DNA of 64,000 nt from Helicobacter sp. MIT 00-7814 (GCF_003364115.1 NZ_NXLL01000012.1:1-64000), one strand, 5' to 3'; shown: positions 24,508-35,729, counted from the stretch's first letter. A program made the numbers and translations. The notes: generated by a model not told the origin, from the letters alone.

Positions 24508-25013
24508 TAACTATTCCTTTGCAGCTCGAAAATAAGTTGGTTGTAGGTTTTTTGAGAATTTTGACAGACTTTATTAAGGATAAGCGTGCTCGCATGCACG
24601 GATTGGGAATGCTCAATGGCATACATTTGCTGATAGAGCGGCTCGATGATACTAAGTGCCTTAGGATTTGGCTTCCTACGCACAGAATAATAACCTATAA
24701 TATTGCGCTGTGCGTCAATGGAGGGCGTCACATTTGCAAACACCCAATAATGCCTGTCATCTTTAGCACGATTTTTCACAAAGGCAAAAATTTCCCTGCC
24801 TGATTGTATGTATTCCCATAAAAGCTTAAATACCGCTTTGGGCATATCCTTGTGACGCACGATATTATGGGGTTTGTGGAGGACATCATCTTCGCAGTAG
24901 CCGCTGTATTTATAGAAGTCTTGATTGCAGTAGGTAATAACACCTTTCAAGTCAGTTTTTGAAGTAATAAGCGCATTATCGTCTAACTCTATGCCTAAAT
25001 CAACACTATACAT
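24507..25013 (-). CDS. PAS-domain energy-taxis protein (CetB-like)
   Basis: A 168-residue cytoplasmic protein that is almost only a PAS fold: TDLKGVITYCNQDFYKYSGY near residue 21, PHNIVRHKDMPKAVFKLLWE near 48, then YWVFANVTPSIDAQRNIIGY near 88, matching Aer/CetB redox-sensing PAS domains that bind FAD. A short helical tail follows. In Campylobacter such a PAS protein works with a separate membrane receptor; here that receptor is the next gene and overlaps by one base. The partner is frameshifted in this sequence, so the pair may be non-functional. FAD binding is inferred from family only. Confidence 0.87.
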   Translation of the reverse strand: MYSVDLGIELDDNALITSKTDLKGVITYCNQDFYKYSGYCEDDVLHKPHNIVRHKDMPKAVFKLLWEYIQSGREIFAFVKNRAKDDRHYWVFANVTPSIDAQRNIIGYYSVRRKPNPKALSIIEPLYQQMYAIEHSQSVHASTLILNKVCQNSQKTYNQLIFELQRNS

Positions 25014-25180
25014 ATTAGTATCCGTTTAGTATCCGTTATTTAAGATTCCCAAAACGCAAGCGCTAAGTCCTGCGCGAGTTTGGAGAATCTAAGATTTATA
25101 AAGAAAGGTTTTTGTAGGACTTGAAGCATACGACAAATCAACCTTTTCTTTATTCCTTTGTCTCTGCCATTTTTAAAGTC

Positions 25181-25531
25181 TTACACAAATTCGATAATCG
25201 CCATTTGAGAAGCATCACCACGGCGCAATCTTGTGCGCTGGATTCTCGTATAGCCACCTTTGCGTTCTTTATATTTTGGCGCGATTTCAGCGATGAGCTT
25301 TTTAGTCGCTACTTTGTCTTGCAAATGCGCAAATACAAAGCGATGCGTGTTAAGATCCTCTACACGCGCGCTACTTACGAGCTTTTCGATATAGCTTTGA
25401 AGCTCTTTTGCTTTGAAAACGCTTGTTTCGATTTTCTCATATGTGATAAGGGCGATACTTAGATTCTTAAGCAACGCCTTTCTGTGTGAAGAAGTTCTGC
25501 CTAACTTCCTATAACCATGATTATGTCTCAT
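25181..25531 (-). CDS. rplQ: 50S ribosomal protein L17
   Basis: Large-subunit protein near the exit tunnel. The 116 residues begin [20 protein letters not shown], the standard family opening, and end with a normal C-terminus. It is the last gene of the long ribosomal cluster, 10 bases after rpoA, as in most bacteria. Confidence 0.98.
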   Translation of the reverse strand: MRHNHGYRKLGRTSSHRKALLKNLSIALITYEKIETSVFKAKELQSYIEKLVSSARVEDLNTHRFVFAHLQDKVATKKLIAEIAPKYKERKGGYTRIQRTRLRRGDASQMAIIEFV

Positions 25532-25541
25532 TTTCTCTCCC

Positions 25542-26549
25542 TTACGCTTTAAGTTTAGCTAATCTGCGATTAAAAAGCGCGCTCACTTCATCGCTTAGCT
25601 CACTGCCAATAGGGTAGCCCAACTCTTGAAGTTTTTCGGCAATCTCATCATAAGATTTTTTACCCATATTTTTAATGTTTTTAATCTCATTTTCTTGCAT
25701 AGCTGGCGCTACTAACTCACCGATAAATTTTAGCCCCGCCCTATCAAGGCAATTGAAGCAACGCGCGCTCAAATTTAGAGAATCTAGCGGTGTGAAAAGC
25801 ACTTTAAGCTCGCCGCTATCGTCATTGCTATGATTTGGCGCTGAAACTTCATTCAAATCCACGCCAAAAATACTCATTTGCTTATACATTACTGCAATCG
25901 CATCTTTAAACGCATCAATTGGCTTAATCTGCCCGTCAGTTTCGATATCAAACACGAGCTTTTCGAAGTTTGGATTATCTTCCAAAAGCACATTGCTAAT
26001 CTCATACACCACTCTTTTAACAGGCGTAAAATACGCATCTAGCGGGATATAACCCTCTGCTGTTTCTCCTCTGATTGTCTCGCTTGGCACATAACCGATA
26101 CCTTTTTTAACGATAAGCGAAAAATTAAGACTAAAATTTTCATTAATCGTCGCAAGATACACATCAGGATTCACAATATCAGTCACCTCATTTGCCAAAT
26201 CCTTGCCACTTAGCACCATAGGACCTTTGAAAGAATAGCTAAGCTCCACACTTGAATCATTTGCCTTGTCTTTTATATTGAAGCGAATGTTTTTAAGGTT
26301 TGTAATAAACTGCGCTACATCTTCAATAATACCGCGAATAGAATCAAACTCATGCGCTACACCATCAATTTTCAACGCAACAGCTGCATAGCCCACAGAG
26401 CTTGAAAGCAATAAGCGGCGCAAAGGGTGCGCGAAAGTGATCGCATACCCAGATTCAAAAGGTGAAACTGCAATTGTAATACGATTAGGACCTACCTCGA
26501 GCACATCGATATTCTCGGGAATATAAGGCTCTGTTTTAATTACTTTCAT
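25542..26549 (-). CDS. rpoA: RNA polymerase alpha subunit
   Basis: Assembly platform of RNA polymerase and contact for activators. In the 335 residues, the N-terminal dimerisation domain shows [17 protein letters not shown] near residue 34, and the C-terminal domain begins about residue 250 ([19 protein letters not shown]) with [11 protein letters not shown]. The UP-element-binding Arg equivalent is within LNLSARCFN. Normal length for the group. Confidence 0.98.
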   Translation of the reverse strand: MKVIKTEPYIPENIDVLEVGPNRITIAVSPFESGYAITFAHPLRRLLLSSSVGYAAVALKIDGVAHEFDSIRGIIEDVAQFITNLKNIRFNIKDKANDSSVELSYSFKGPMVLSGKDLANEVTDIVNPDVYLATINENFSLNFSLIVKKGIGYVPSETIRGETAEGYIPLDAYFTPVKRVVYEISNVLLEDNPNFEKLVFDIETDGQIKPIDAFKDAIAVMYKQMSIFGVDLNEVSAPNHSNDDSGELKVLFTPLDSLNLSARCFNCLDRAGLKFIGELVAPAMQENEIKNIKNMGKKSYDEIAEKLQELGYPIGSELSDEVSALFNRRLAKLKA

Positions 26550-26570
26550 CTCTTACCACCTTTTAAATTA

Positions 26571-27197
26571 TTATTTAGAATACAACTCGACAATGAGCCT
26601 TTCTTCAATCGGAATAACCACTTCTTCTCTCTGTGGAAATCTCGTGAAAATTCCAAATATCTTGTCTTTATCAATATCTACCCAAGGCACGATTCCGGTT
26701 TGTGCTGTAAGCTCAAGCGCGCGCAAAATCTGCGGATTCTTTTTGCTTTTTTCACGCACTTCGATTTTTTGCCCTGCACGCACAGAATACGAAGGAATAT
26801 CCACTCTCTTGCCATCGACTAAAATATGTCCATGTGTCACAAGCTGGCGCGCAAAGCGTCTTGTGCTTGCAAATCCCATACGATAAACGACATTATCAAG
26901 GCGAGATTCTATAAGGCGGATAAGGTTTTCCCCTGTGTTACCCTCCAATCTATTTGCCTCTTTAAAAAGCGCGCGGAATTGCTTTTCGCTTGTGCCATAC
27001 ATTGCTTTTGCTTTTTGCTTTTCTGCAAGCTGCAAGCCATATTCTGAAACTTTCCCGCGTCTTTGTCCATGCTGTCCGGGTCCATAAGGGCGCTTATCAA
27101 GTGCGCTTTTACCAGCTAATCGGCGCTCACCTTTTAATGCCAAGGACACGCCAAAGCGTCTTTCTAATTTTTCAACAGGTCCTCTATATCTTGCCAT
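26571..27197 (-). CDS. rpsD: 30S ribosomal protein S4
   Basis: Primary 16S rRNA binder at the start of 30S assembly, and in many bacteria the translational repressor of the alpha operon. The 208 residues include an S4 RNA-binding domain near 100 ([20 protein letters not shown]) and [13 protein letters not shown] near 36. The N-terminal zinc-binding cysteines of some S4 forms are absent, so this is the C-minus form. Confidence 0.98.
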   Translation of the reverse strand: MARYRGPVEKLERRFGVSLALKGERRLAGKSALDKRPYGPGQHGQRRGKVSEYGLQLAEKQKAKAMYGTSEKQFRALFKEANRLEGNTGENLIRLIESRLDNVVYRMGFASTRRFARQLVTHGHILVDGKRVDIPSYSVRAGQKIEVREKSKKNPQILRALELTAQTGIVPWVDIDKDKIFGIFTRFPQREEVVIPIEERLIVELYSK

Positions 27198-27209
27198 TGA
27201 TTTCCTCCC

Positions 27210-27602
27210 TTACACTCTTCTTCTTTTTGGCGGTCTGCAACCATTATGAGGCAATGGTGTTACATCTTTTAACCATAAAACCTTGATTCCCTCGATTGCG
27301 CCAACGCTTTTAACCGCTGTTTCGCGCCCACTGCCGGGACCTTGAACCTTGATTCCAACTTCTTTGACACCATGTTCTTTTGCTTTCATCAAAGCAGATT
27401 CAACAGCTTGCTGTGCGGCATAAGGGGTTGATTTCTTACTTCCCTTAAATCCTAATCCACCAGCTGTCGCCCAGCAAATCACATTTCCAGCTTCATCAGT
27501 TACTGTTACATTTGTATTGTTAAATGAAGCAGAAATACACACGATGCCTCTAGCAATATTCTTTTTTACAACTCGTTTTTTTGTTACATTGCGTTTTGCC
27601 AT
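27210..27602 (-). CDS. rpsK: 30S ribosomal protein S11
   Basis: Small-subunit platform protein, partner of S18 at the mRNA exit side. The 130 residues contain [18 protein letters not shown] near 26 and end [10 protein letters not shown], the typical basic tail. It lies between rpsM and rpsD with 10-12 base gaps. Confidence 0.98.
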   Translation of the reverse strand: MAKRNVTKKRVVKKNIARGIVCISASFNNTNVTVTDEAGNVICWATAGGLGFKGSKKSTPYAAQQAVESALMKAKEHGVKEVGIKVQGPGSGRETAVKSVGAIEGIKVLWLKDVTPLPHNGCRPPKRRRV

Positions 27603-27612
27603 GAGTTACTCC

Positions 27613-27975
27613 TTACTTACTTCCGACCGTTTTTTTCTTGCCCTTGCGTGTGCGGGCGTTGTTTTTAGTCGTCTGACCGCGGACGGGTAAGCCCTTCCTA
27701 TGGCGCAAACCACGATAACTTCCTAAATCCATTAGTGCCTTAATATCCATTGTTACTTTCTTACGCAAGTCTCCCTCGACCATATAGCCTTCTTGAATCT
27801 TCTTTGCAATCGAAGAAACTTCGTCCTCGCTGAGATCATTAACTCGCTTATCAAAAGAGATATTTACAGATTTAAGTATGTCCCTTGAACTCTTAAGCCC
27901 AATCCCATAAATATAGGTGAGCGCATACTCTACTCTTTTCTTTTTTGGCAAATCTACACCAGCAATTCTCGCCAT
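27613..27975 (-). CDS. rpsM: 30S ribosomal protein S13
   Basis: Head protein contacting the P-site tRNA and the 50S bridge. The 120 residues begin [20 protein letters not shown] and include [19 protein letters not shown] near 87, with the basic tail reaching tRNA. It starts 3 bases after rpmJ. Confidence 0.98.
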   Translation of the reverse strand: MARIAGVDLPKKKRVEYALTYIYGIGLKSSRDILKSVNISFDKRVNDLSEDEVSSIAKKIQEGYMVEGDLRKKVTMDIKALMDLGSYRGLRHRKGLPVRGQTTKNNARTRKGKKKTVGSK

Positions 27976-27978
27976 TTT

Positions 27979-28092
27979 CTATCCTTGTCTTTGTTTATGT
28001 TTTGGGGTTGAGCAAATCACTCTCACCACGCCTTTGCGTTTAATGATTTTACATTTATCGCACATTTTCTTGACCGAAGGTCTCACTTTCAT
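27979..28092 (-). CDS. rpmJ: 50S ribosomal protein L36 (zinc form)
   Basis: A 37-residue protein beginning [17 protein letters not shown] after a TAGGAGTAGGT-type site. It keeps the zinc-ribbon ligands CDKC plus a later Cys and His (VICSTPKH), so it is the zinc-binding C-plus form. A longer reading of the frame to 28161 has no support. A 206-base gap separates it from infA. Confidence 0.97.
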   Translation of the reverse strand: MKVRPSVKKMCDKCKIIKRKGVVRVICSTPKHKQRQG

Positions 28093-28253
28093 ACCTACTC
28101 CTTTGCTTTGATTGTTGCTAGAATCTTGAAATAAAACTGCGGATTCTACGCAATTAATCATTAAAAGCTACTTAGATTCTGTAAATTTTAAGAATCCAGC
28201 GGTAAAAATTCTTTTTTACAAAAATTCTTACGGCTACATTCTCGCTTATTTGG

Positions 28254-28290
28254 CTTTTAGCACCTACTTTTGCGACTATACTTTTAGCAC
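28254..28290 (-). repeat. Direct repeat GTGCTAAAAG in the infA-rpmJ gap
   Basis: Two copies of GTGCTAAAAG (plus strand CTTTTAGCAC at 28254-28263 and 28281-28290), 27 bases apart, lie just after the infA stop in the only long gap of the ribosomal cluster. They could be a protein-binding pair or chance; no clear promoter for the downstream genes is visible. Confidence 0.35.
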
Positions 28291-28298
28291 TTTTCGCG

Positions 28299-28517
28299 CT
28301 ATTTGTTGCGATAAATAATGCGTCCTTTATCAAGGCTGTAAGGTGTGAGCTCGATTTTCACCTTATCACCAAGCAAGATTTTAATGTAATTCATACGCAT
28401 TTTCCCCGCAATCCTGCAAAGCACAACATGCCCATTTTCAAGCTGCACGCGAAAAGTCGCATTTGGTAATGTCTCAATCACCTTGCCATCAACTTCTATC
28501 ACATCATCTTTTGCCAT
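28299..28517 (-). CDS. infA: Translation initiation factor IF-1
   Basis: A 72-residue OB-fold protein ([38 protein letters not shown]) that occupies the A site during initiation. It abuts the map stop with no gap. Standard size and cluster position. Confidence 0.98.
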   Translation of the reverse strand: MAKDDVIEVDGKVIETLPNATFRVQLENGHVVLCRIAGKMRMNYIKILLGDKVKIELTPYSLDKGRIIYRNK

Positions 28518-29276
28518 TTATACCTCCGTTAGTATCTCTGCTCGTCCATTAATCACCGCAATTGTATGCTCATAATGACTTCCATTAAGCCCATCTGCCG
28601 AAACTACCGACCATTTATCATTGAGAATCTTAGGCTCTCCATTTTTTTGACAAATCATAGGCTCAATGCAAAACACCATACCATCGCGGATTTTAGGACC
28701 TTGCTTAGGATTTGAAGATTCTAAATAATTAGGAATCTCTGGCTCCTCATGCGGTGCGCGCCCTATGCCATGCCCACAAAAGCCCTTTAGCGGAACAAAG
28801 CCAGATTGCAAAATAAAATCTTCAAGCGCCTTGCTAAGTTCCTTAAAATGCATATTGCTTTTTATAGTGCTAATAGCCATTTCAAGCGCGCCTTTCGAGC
28901 AAGCGATAAGCTTTTCATCCTGCGTGCTAATTGCCCCTATACCAAAAGTCACCGCGCCATCGCCATACCAGCCATTGCATTCTGTGCCAATATCCACGCC
29001 CACGATATCCCCGCTTTTAAGCTTATAATCTGTTGGGATTCCATGGATGATGACTTCATTTACTGAAATGCACGCCGCATTTGGGAATCCATACAATCCC
29101 TTGAATGCCGGACGCGCGCCAAGCGATCGGATAGAATCTTCAATAAGAGAATCTAGCTCCAAAAGACTCATACCTTCTTTTGCGCTTTTTTGCGCCAAAG
29201 CCAAAGTCTGCGCGACAATTTTATTTGGCAAGCGCAAGGCTTGTATTTCTTTGGGACTTTTGATGCTGATTGCCAT
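28518..29276 (-). CDS. map: Methionine aminopeptidase type I
   Basis: Removes the initiator methionine from nascent proteins using two metal ions. In the 252 residues the ligands are visible in GDIVGVDIGTECNGWYGDGA (two Asp), CGHGIGRAPHEEPEIP (His), FCIEPMI (Glu) and a final Glu in SHYEHTIAV. It lies 7 bases after secY, the usual order in this group. Confidence 0.97.
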   Translation of the reverse strand: MAISIKSPKEIQALRLPNKIVAQTLALAQKSAKEGMSLLELDSLIEDSIRSLGARPAFKGLYGFPNAACISVNEVIIHGIPTDYKLKSGDIVGVDIGTECNGWYGDGAVTFGIGAISTQDEKLIACSKGALEMAISTIKSNMHFKELSKALEDFILQSGFVPLKGFCGHGIGRAPHEEPEIPNYLESSNPKQGPKIRDGMVFCIEPMICQKNGEPKILNDKWSVVSADGLNGSHYEHTIAVINGRAEILTEV

Positions 29277-29283
29277 AGATTCT

Positions 29284-30546
29284 CTACAATCCCACCGCGC
29301 TAAGCGTTTTGTATTTATTCATATAAACTTGCGCCTCGATTTTACGCATTGTATCAATCGCCACTTGCACCACGATAAGCGCAGCTGTCCCGCCAAAAGC
29401 AAACTGCTGCAAGCCTGTGAGTTTGATAATAATCCAAGGCAAAGTCGTCACAAGCGCAAGATATAGCGAGCCCCAAAAAGTAAGATTGCTTGCTACGCCA
29501 TTAAGGAAGCTTGCGGTATTTTCGCCCGGACGCATTCCGGGGATAAAGCCACCTTGTCGCTTGAGATTATCCGCAATGTCTTTTGCATTAAAAGCAATTG
29601 ATGAGTAAAAATACGCAAAGAAAATCACAAGCAAAAACATAAGCGCATTAAACACATATCCATGCGGGCTTAACACATCTGCAATCGCGCGCACCACTTC
29701 ATTTGAAGAGGCTTGCAAAAGCGTAGAGGGGAACACCAAAATCGCAGAAGCAAAAATAGGCGGAATCACCCCGCTAAGGTTGATTTTAATCGGAATGTAA
29801 TTCATAATGCGCTTATTTTGATTTTGCATAATCACCTTACGCGCATAAGAAACTTGCACACGACGCTCGCTAAGCTCGACGATAATAATCGCTAGCACGG
29901 TTAGAATCACCACCACAAAAAGCCCAAGGAACACAAGAATGCTAATTTGATCTGTGCTCACCAAATCAAACACATTGCCAATCACTGATGGAATCCCAGA
30001 AACAATACCCGCAAAAATGATAAGGCTAATACCATTTCCTACGCCTCTTTGCGTGATTTGCTCACCAATCCACATAAGCAACATTGTGCCTGCAAGCATC
30101 GAAACAACCGCCACACACACAAAAGTAGGCAAATCAATCACCACCGCGCCTTTTCCACCATCTTGCACGCTACCAAGTCCGATGCTTACGCTAACTGCTT
30201 GAATGATTGTAATGACAATAGTCGCATAGCGGATAATTTGCATATATTTTTGCATACCATCGCGCTCTTTTTTCATCTTTGCAAGTCCGGGGAAAGTCGC
30301 AGAGAGTAATTCCATAATAATAGAAGCTGTAATGTAGGGCATAATGCCAAGTGAGATGATACTAAAACGCTCAACCGCGTTTCCGCTAAACATATTAAAC
30401 AAGCCAAGCACGCCATCGGAATATTGATTAACGATGCTTTTAATAACCTCGACATCAACGCCGGGCGTGGTGATATGAGCTAAGATTCTGTATGCAAATA
30501 AAAAAGCAAGAGTGACAAGAATCTTATTTACAATAGCTCTATTCAT
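29284..30546 (-). CDS. secY: Protein translocase subunit SecY
   Basis: Channel of the Sec translocon, ten membrane helices in 420 residues. Landmarks are the plug-region opening [15 protein letters not shown] near residue 68, [14 protein letters not shown] near 167, and [17 protein letters not shown] near 337. It overlaps rplO by 4 bases. Confidence 0.98.
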   Translation of the reverse strand: MNRAIVNKILVTLAFLFAYRILAHITTPGVDVEVIKSIVNQYSDGVLGLFNMFSGNAVERFSIISLGIMPYITASIIMELLSATFPGLAKMKKERDGMQKYMQIIRYATIVITIIQAVSVSIGLGSVQDGGKGAVVIDLPTFVCVAVVSMLAGTMLLMWIGEQITQRGVGNGISLIIFAGIVSGIPSVIGNVFDLVSTDQISILVFLGLFVVVILTVLAIIIVELSERRVQVSYARKVIMQNQNKRIMNYIPIKINLSGVIPPIFASAILVFPSTLLQASSNEVVRAIADVLSPHGYVFNALMFLLVIFFAYFYSSIAFNAKDIADNLKRQGGFIPGMRPGENTASFLNGVASNLTFWGSLYLALVTTLPWIIIKLTGLQQFAFGGTAALIVVQVAIDTMRKIEAQVYMNKYKTLSAVGL

Positions 30547-30947
30547 TGAGCGCTTCCACTAGTTTTGATTGCTTCGTCTTTAATCTTAGAAGCAAAGCTT
30601 TTTGCCTTTGTGCCGATGAGCTTAACTTTGCTAACATACAAAGGAATGCTGAAATGCTCACGCAAAGATTCCATAGTGATTTCTTGCAAAGAATCTAGCA
30701 CTTTTGCTTTGTCCGCATTGATAACATAAGGCTTTGCCACCTTAGAAGTAAAACCCACTTTTGGCAAACGGCGTTGCAATGGTTGCTGTCCGCCTTCAAA
30801 TCCTCTTTTTGCTTTATAGCCTGTGCGCGCTGTTTGTCCTTTGCCACCGCGTGTAGAGGTTTTACCCATACCGCTGCCTTGACCGCGCCCTACTCTTTTA
30901 ATGTCCTTTACGCTACCTTGTGCTGGCTTAATTTTCTCTAACGCCAT
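30543..30947 (-). CDS. rplO: 50S ribosomal protein L15
   Basis: Late-assembly large-subunit protein. The 134 residues include [19 protein letters not shown] near 22 and [18 protein letters not shown] near 49, both family hallmarks. rpmD (L30), found between rpsE and rplO in many bacteria, is missing here as expected for Campylobacterota. Confidence 0.98.
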   Translation of the reverse strand: MALEKIKPAQGSVKDIKRVGRGQGSGMGKTSTRGGKGQTARTGYKAKRGFEGGQQPLQRRLPKVGFTSKVAKPYVINADKAKVLDSLQEITMESLREHFSIPLYVSKVKLIGTKAKSFASKIKDEAIKTSGSAQ

Positions 30948-30967
30948 AATTTCTCCTTCTCTAAACT

Positions 30968-31408
30968 TTACGCTTTAATCTTTGAAAGGGCATCAACGGT
31001 CGCGCGCACGATATTGTAAGGATTGTTTGAGCCAAGAGATTTTGTCAAAATATCCTTAATCCCCGCAAGCTCGATAACTGATCTCGCTGAACCACCAGCG
31101 ATAACTCCTGTTCCCTCGCTTGCTGGTTTTAGTAAGATTTTGCTTGCGTTATATTTGCATTCAATATCATGTGCGATTGTTGTGCCTTTTACATTGACTT
31201 TGATAATGTTTTTAAACGCATCATCAATTGCTTTTTTAATCGCGTCTGGCACTTCTTTTGCCTTGCCCAAGCCAAAACCAATAAGCCCATTTTTATTTCC
31301 AACCACCACAAGGGCATTAAATCTAAAACGGCGTCCGCCTTTGACAACCTTTGTAACCCTACCAATATTTACAACAACTTCGCTAAATTCTTCTCTATTA
31401 ATTTCCAT
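30968..31408 (-). CDS. rpsE: 30S ribosomal protein S5
   Basis: Decoding-fidelity protein with helicase-like action at the mRNA entry. The 146-residue product has the S5 double-stranded RNA-binding stretch [20 protein letters not shown] near 22 and [20 protein letters not shown] near 96. It lacks the N-terminal extension of the E. coli protein (166 residues). Confidence 0.98.
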   Translation of the reverse strand: MEINREEFSEVVVNIGRVTKVVKGGRRFRFNALVVVGNKNGLIGFGLGKAKEVPDAIKKAIDDAFKNIIKVNVKGTTIAHDIECKYNASKILLKPASEGTGVIAGGSARSVIELAGIKDILTKSLGSNNPYNIVRATVDALSKIKA

Positions 31409-31422
31409 AGCTTTCCTTTAAA

Positions 31423-31797
31423 TTACAGCGTAATGCCGTTTTCTCGTAAAGTTTCTGCAAATGTCGCAACAACGCCATGATACAAATAGCCATTTCTGTC
31501 AAACACTGCTTTAGAGATGCCAAGTTTTTGCAATTTGAGCGCAAAATCTTTGGCGATTTTTTTCACATCTTCTTTGTTATTTCCAACGCCTAATTGCTTA
31601 CCATCGCTTGCGGCAAGTGTTTTAGATTCTGTATCATTGATAGCTTGTGCGTAAAAATAGCGATTTGAGCGAAATACACTCACTCTAGGCATTTCTGCAC
31701 TGCCATAGATTCTGCTTCCATACACTTTACCGCGTGTTCGTAGCTTGCGCTTTGCGCGCAAAAGTTTTTTTCTCTCTTGTATATTTTCTCTCATCAT
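31423..31797 (-). CDS. rplR: 50S ribosomal protein L18
   Basis: 5S rRNA-binding protein of 124 residues. Family stretches are [20 protein letters not shown] near 39 and a C-terminal [17 protein letters not shown]. Two adjacent ATGs are possible starts; the first is 5 bases after AAGG and is used here. Confidence 0.97.
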   Translation of the reverse strand: MMRENIQERKKLLRAKRKLRTRGKVYGSRIYGSAEMPRVSVFRSNRYFYAQAINDTESKTLAASDGKQLGVGNNKEDVKKIAKDFALKLQKLGISKAVFDRNGYLYHGVVATFAETLRENGITL

Positions 31798-31804
31798 TCA
31801 CACC

Positions 31805-32341
31805 TTATTTTTTAGAAGTTTTTCCGGCTTTGCGGATAATGACTTCATCGCTGTATTTGATACCCTTGCCTTTGTATGGCTCTGGTGGTCTAAATTTTCT
31901 AATCTCAGCGGCGATTTGCCCCACTTGTTGCTTATCGCTTCCCTTGATGGTGATGACATTTTTTTCTACGCTCATCTCAATACCTTGAGGGATTGGATAT
32001 ACCACAGGGTGAGAGAATCCAAGTGAAAGCTCGAGATTCTTACCATTTACATTTGCTTTGTAGCCCACGCCATTAATTTCAAGATTTTTTACAAATCCTT
32101 CGCTTAAGCCAACGACTATATTGTTCGCTAGCGCGCGGTATGTGCCCCAATATGCGCGAGATTGTGGTGTGTCATCGCTTTTTGCAAAGCAAATGCTATT
32201 GTCTTTTATCTCAATGCCCACACGCCCAAAAGTTTCTAGCTCTTGTTGAGATTTTGCACCTTTGAAAGTGAGTTTGCTCCCTTGCAAGCTTACTTCTACG
32301 CCTTTTGGAATAGCAATAGGTCTTTTTCCAACTCTTGACAT
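31805..32341 (-). CDS. rplF: 50S ribosomal protein L6
   Basis: 178 residues with the two repeated RNA-binding folds; opening [17 protein letters not shown] and the C-terminal [15 protein letters not shown] (C-terminal rRNA-binding motif). It supports the GTPase-associated stalk base. Confidence 0.98.
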   Translation of the reverse strand: MSRVGKRPIAIPKGVEVSLQGSKLTFKGAKSQQELETFGRVGIEIKDNSICFAKSDDTPQSRAYWGTYRALANNIVVGLSEGFVKNLEINGVGYKANVNGKNLELSLGFSHPVVYPIPQGIEMSVEKNVITIKGSDKQQVGQIAAEIRKFRPPEPYKGKGIKYSDEVIIRKAGKTSKK

Positions 32342-32350
32342 ACAACCCTC

Positions 32351-32746
32351 CTACCAAATACTGCAAAGTGCTTCGCCACCGACATTAGCCTTGTATGCTT
32401 CATCGTTTGCGATTACACCTTTGCTCGTGCTAACTACGATTGTGCCGTAGCCATTCTTAAAGCGTTTTAGCTCATTATGCCCTTTATACACGCGTCTTCC
32501 GGGTGTGCTAATGCGCTTAATCTCGCTAATAACGCTCTTGCCTTGCTCATCATATTCAAGCTGCACGCTAATAGACTGCTTGCCGTCCTTATCAATCACT
32601 TGATAATCTTTCACAAAACCCTTTGCTTTAAAGACTTCTAAGATTGAAACCACGATTTTTGCATAATACAAAGTCGTGGAATCTAAGCGTCTCATTGAAG
32701 CATTGCGGATTCTAGTTAGAGAATCTGCGATAATATCATTTACCAT
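32351..32746 (-). CDS. rpsH: 30S ribosomal protein S8
   Basis: Central 16S rRNA binder; in E. coli the spc-operon repressor. The 131 residues begin [18 protein letters not shown] and end with [19 protein letters not shown], the standard C-terminal motif. Nothing unusual. Confidence 0.98.
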   Translation of the reverse strand: MVNDIIADSLTRIRNASMRRLDSTTLYYAKIVVSILEVFKAKGFVKDYQVIDKDGKQSISVQLEYDEQGKSVISEIKRISTPGRRVYKGHNELKRFKNGYGTIVVSTSKGVIANDEAYKANVGGEALCSIW

Positions 32747-32756
32747 ATCCTACTCC

Positions 32757-32942
32757 TTACCAGCTTGCTTTTCTAAGTCCGGGGATTAGCCCTTCGTTGC
32801 CCATTTTTCTAAGGCACACGCGACAAAGTCCAAAATCTCTATATACAGAATGTGGTCTGCCACACACTTGGCATCTTGTGTATGCCCTTGCGCTAAATTT
32901 TGCTTTTCTTTTAGCCTTTGCTATCATTGATTTTTTTGCCAT
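32757..32942 (-). CDS. rpsN: 30S ribosomal protein S14, zinc type
   Basis: A 61-residue short S14 with a zinc ribbon CQVCGR and CRVCLRK (C-plus form). The start at 32942 ([13 protein letters not shown]) is preferred to an upstream ATG within the rplE end because of a preceding AGGAAGATAAT site and the family length. Confidence 0.97.
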   Translation of the reverse strand: MAKKSMIAKAKRKAKFSARAYTRCQVCGRPHSVYRDFGLCRVCLRKMGNEGLIPGLRKASW

Positions 32943-32943
32943 A

Positions 32944-33489
32944 TTATCTTCCTTTTGCAAAAGGCATACCAAAAAGCTCAAGCAATCTGAATGCCTCTTT
33001 GTCGCTATTAGTTGAAGTTACAATCGTAATATTCATACCATGAGTTACCATAATGTCATCATATACGACTTCTGGGAACATAAGCTGTTCGTTTAGCCCA
33101 AAGCTATAATTCCCGCGCCCATCAAAGCCATTGCGCTTAATCCCGCGGAAGTCCTTCACCCTAGGCAAAGCAATGACGATGAGTTTTTCCAAAAAGTTAT
33201 ACATCATATTTCCACGAAGTGTGACTTTCACACCCATAGGCATTCCCTCGCGCATTTTGAATCCTGCGACAGATTTCTTTGCCTTTGTAATGATGGCTTT
33301 TTGTCCTGCGATAAGCGAGATAGTATCAGCGATATTTTGCATAACCTTTGCGTCTTTTGCATAATCGCCAGCACCCACACTAATAACGATTTTTTCCAAT
33401 TTTGGCACAAGCATCGCGTTGCTAATACCCAAATCTTTTTTGAGATTCTCAAAAATCTCCTCTTTGTATTTTTTTCTTAGTGCAAACAT
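32944..33489 (-). CDS. rplE: 50S ribosomal protein L5
   Basis: 5S rRNA protein bridging to the 30S head. 181 residues with [20 protein letters not shown] near 28 and [20 protein letters not shown] near 109. Its start overlaps the rplX stop by one base. Confidence 0.98.
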   Translation of the reverse strand: MFALRKKYKEEIFENLKKDLGISNAMLVPKLEKIVISVGAGDYAKDAKVMQNIADTISLIAGQKAIITKAKKSVAGFKMREGMPMGVKVTLRGNMMYNFLEKLIVIALPRVKDFRGIKRNGFDGRGNYSFGLNEQLMFPEVVYDDIMVTHGMNITIVTSTNSDKEAFRLLELFGMPFAKGR

Positions 33490-33725
33490 TACTTATCTCC
33501 CTCTACTTTTGCTACATTAGAAATACTCATCGGCATTTCTTTTGTAATAAAGCCACCTTTGGGATCTTTATCACTTGGCTTGATTGCTTTTTTTGCAAGC
33601 TTTAAGCCTTCCACAACTACTTGCCCTTTTTTAGGAAGCACTTGTAGCACCTTGCCACTTTTGCCCTTATCATCACCGGCAATAACCTTAACCATATCAC
33701 CTTTTTTGATTTTATACTTTATCAC
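33489..33725 (-). CDS. rplX: 50S ribosomal protein L24
   Basis: Assembly-initiator of the large subunit, here a short 78-residue form with the KOW motif [20 protein letters not shown] at residues 8-27. It overlaps rplN and rplE by one base each. Confidence 0.97.
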   Translation of the reverse strand: MIKYKIKKGDMVKVIAGDDKGKSGKVLQVLPKKGQVVVEGLKLAKKAIKPSDKDPKGGFITKEMPMSISNVAKVEGDK

Positions 33726-34093
33726 TATAACACCTCCGGAGCTAACGATACAATTTTCATAAAGTTCGCGTATCGCACTTCTCTACTTACAGGACCAAAA
33801 ATCCTTGTGCCTATCGGTTCTCTCTTTGCATCAAGTATAACTGCTGCGTTTTCATCAAAGCGCACAAGTGAGCCATTTTCTCTATGAATCTCTTTTTTCG
33901 TGCGCACGATGACAGCCTTTACAACTTGACCTTTTTTTACTTTTCCATTTGGTATAGCTTTTTTGACAGAAGCTACAATCACATCACCCACGCGTGCATA
34001 GCGTCTATGGCTACCGCCAAGCACCTTAATACACATAAGCTCTTTAGCACCGCTATTATCAGCTACGCTTAATCTTGTAAAACTCTGAATCAT
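33725..34093 (-). CDS. rplN: 50S ribosomal protein L14
   Basis: 122-residue subunit-bridge protein ([40 protein letters not shown]). It overlaps rpsQ by 4 bases. Family, length and place are all standard. Confidence 0.98.
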   Translation of the reverse strand: MIQSFTRLSVADNSGAKELMCIKVLGGSHRRYARVGDVIVASVKKAIPNGKVKKGQVVKAVIVRTKKEIHRENGSLVRFDENAAVILDAKREPIGTRIFGPVSREVRYANFMKIVSLAPEVL

Positions 34094-34356
34094 AGCTCCA
34101 CTCCTTTAGTAATAATTTCTTTCAGGGTAAAAGCTTTGCGTTTTGATATTGGCTTGCACTCAATAGCGCTTATTACATCTCCCACTTTTGTGGCGTTTTG
34201 CTCATCGTGGATTGTGTATTTTTTGAAGCGCTTTACAATCTTGCGGTATTTTGGATGCACCACTTTGCGCTCAACCAACATCACAACGCTTTTATCCCCA
34301 GCCTTGCTTACGATACGACCTTGAATTACTCTTTTATGTGCTTGTTTTTCACTCAT
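34090..34356 (-). CDS. rpsQ: 30S ribosomal protein S17
   Basis: 88-residue OB-fold 16S rRNA binder ([39 protein letters not shown]). It overlaps rpmC and rplN by 4 bases each. Confidence 0.98.
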   Translation of the reverse strand: MSEKQAHKRVIQGRIVSKAGDKSVVMLVERKVVHPKYRKIVKRFKKYTIHDEQNATKVGDVISAIECKPISKRKAFTLKEIITKGVEL

Positions 34357-34553
34357 TTTGTATCCTTTTTAGCATTTAAGGCGGTATTGATTCTAGCGAT
34401 GTCTTTACGCACCACGCGTAATTCGCTAGAGTTTGTTAATTGCATTGTCTTAAGCTTAAGCTTAGTTTCAAATAGCAACGACTTTTTCTCTTTGAGCAAC
34501 TTTTGCAGCTCGGCAATGTCCTTATCTTTTAACTCAGTAAATTTCATTTTCAC
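34353..34553 (-). CDS. rpmC: 50S ribosomal protein L29
   Basis: 66-residue two-helix protein near the tunnel exit ([35 protein letters not shown]). An ATG two codons earlier is also in frame. It overlaps the rplP end by 20 bases. Confidence 0.96.
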   Translation of the reverse strand: MKMKFTELKDKDIAELQKLLKEKKSLLFETKLKLKTMQLTNSSELRVVRKDIARINTALNAKKDTK

Positions 34554-34959
34554 TCTCGCTCGTTATGATTTTTGTTTTAAATGGAAGCTTGCTCTGCGCT
34601 AAAGCCAACGCCTCACGCGCTAGATTCTCTTCAATCCCTATCATTTCATAAATTACACGACCGGGCTTGATATTCATCACCCATTTTTCAACGCCACCTT
34701 TACCTTTACCCATTCTCACTTCCAAAGGTTTCGCTGTCAAAGGCTTGTCAGGGAACACGCGAATCCACACCTTACCAGCTCTTTTAATATGGCGAGTCAT
34801 CGCAATACGCGCAGATTCTATTTGTCGAGAATCTATGCGCCCATGCTCTAAGGCTTTAATCCCAATATCACCAAAAGCCAAGCTCGCACCGCGGAAAGAC
34901 TTCCCGCGATTGCGCCCTTTCATTTGTTTTCTGTATTTCGTCTTTTTTGGCATCAACAT
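34534..34959 (-). CDS. rplP: 50S ribosomal protein L16
   Basis: 141-residue protein at the A-site ([59 protein letters not shown]). The last residues run into rpmC by 20 bases, a deeper overlap than elsewhere in the cluster. Confidence 0.98.
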   Translation of the reverse strand: MLMPKKTKYRKQMKGRNRGKSFRGASLAFGDIGIKALEHGRIDSRQIESARIAMTRHIKRAGKVWIRVFPDKPLTAKPLEVRMGKGKGGVEKWVMNIKPGRVIYEMIGIEENLAREALALAQSKLPFKTKIITSESENEIY

Positions 34960-34962
34960 GAT

Positions 34963-35727
34963 TTATTGCCTCCCTCTTCTTGATCTAGCGCGCTCACTTC
35001 TTTCTTCGCCCCTGCTCTCTCTAGGCTCTCGCTCACCTCTTTCTCTGCCATCTCTACCTTCGCGAGAATCTCTACCCTCACGCTCTTGAGCGATACCTTT
35101 TTGCAAGACTTCACCTTTGAAAATCCACACTTTCACGCCGATGATTCCATAAGTTGTCATCGCTTCAGCAAAGCCATAATCAATTTTCGCACGCAATGTG
35201 TGAAGTGGCACGCGCCCTTCCATATACCATTCTGTCCTTGCCATTTCAGCACCAGCCAAGCGTCCAGAAACTTTTACTTTAATGCCTTTCGCACCGCTTT
35301 TAAGCGCCGTTTGCATAACTTTTTTCATCGCTCGGCGGAAAGCCACACGCTTTTCAAGCTGTGTTGCGATATTTTCCGCTGCAAGCTGTGCGTTTGTTTG
35401 TGGGCGTTTTGCTTCTTTGATATTGATTGAAACATCTTTTTGTACAAGTTTTTTAAGAGATTCTTTGTGCTTGTCAATATCCACGCCCTTTTTACCAATG
35501 ATAAGCCCGGGCTTTGATGCAACCACGGTTACACGCACTTTGTGCGCTGCACGCTCAATGATAATCTCACTCACACCTGCATAATACATTTCGCTTTTTA
35601 AGAATTTGCGAATCTTGTAATCTTCCAAAATATTAGAAGGTGCTACCTGCGTGGAAGGAAACCAACGCGAAGACCAATTTTTGTTTATTCCTAATCTTAG
35701 ACCTATCGGATTAACTTTTTGACCCAT
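34963..35727 (-). CDS. rpsC: 30S ribosomal protein S3 with an Arg/Glu-rich C-terminal tail
   Basis: Forms the mRNA entry pore with S4 and S5. The conserved 210 residues contain the KH domain ([20 protein letters not shown] near 71) and [20 protein letters not shown] near 159. From about residue 217 comes a tail of about 38 residues made of [19 protein letters not shown]-like repeats, longer than in most bacterial S3. The tail would lie at the solvent surface. Confidence 0.97.
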   Translation of the reverse strand: MGQKVNPIGLRLGINKNWSSRWFPSTQVAPSNILEDYKIRKFLKSEMYYAGVSEIIIERAAHKVRVTVVASKPGLIIGKKGVDIDKHKESLKKLVQKDVSINIKEAKRPQTNAQLAAENIATQLEKRVAFRRAMKKVMQTALKSGAKGIKVKVSGRLAGAEMARTEWYMEGRVPLHTLRAKIDYGFAEAMTTYGIIGVKVWIFKGEVLQKGIAQEREGRDSREGRDGRERGEREPRESRGEERSERARSRRGRQ

Positions 35728-35729
35728 AA

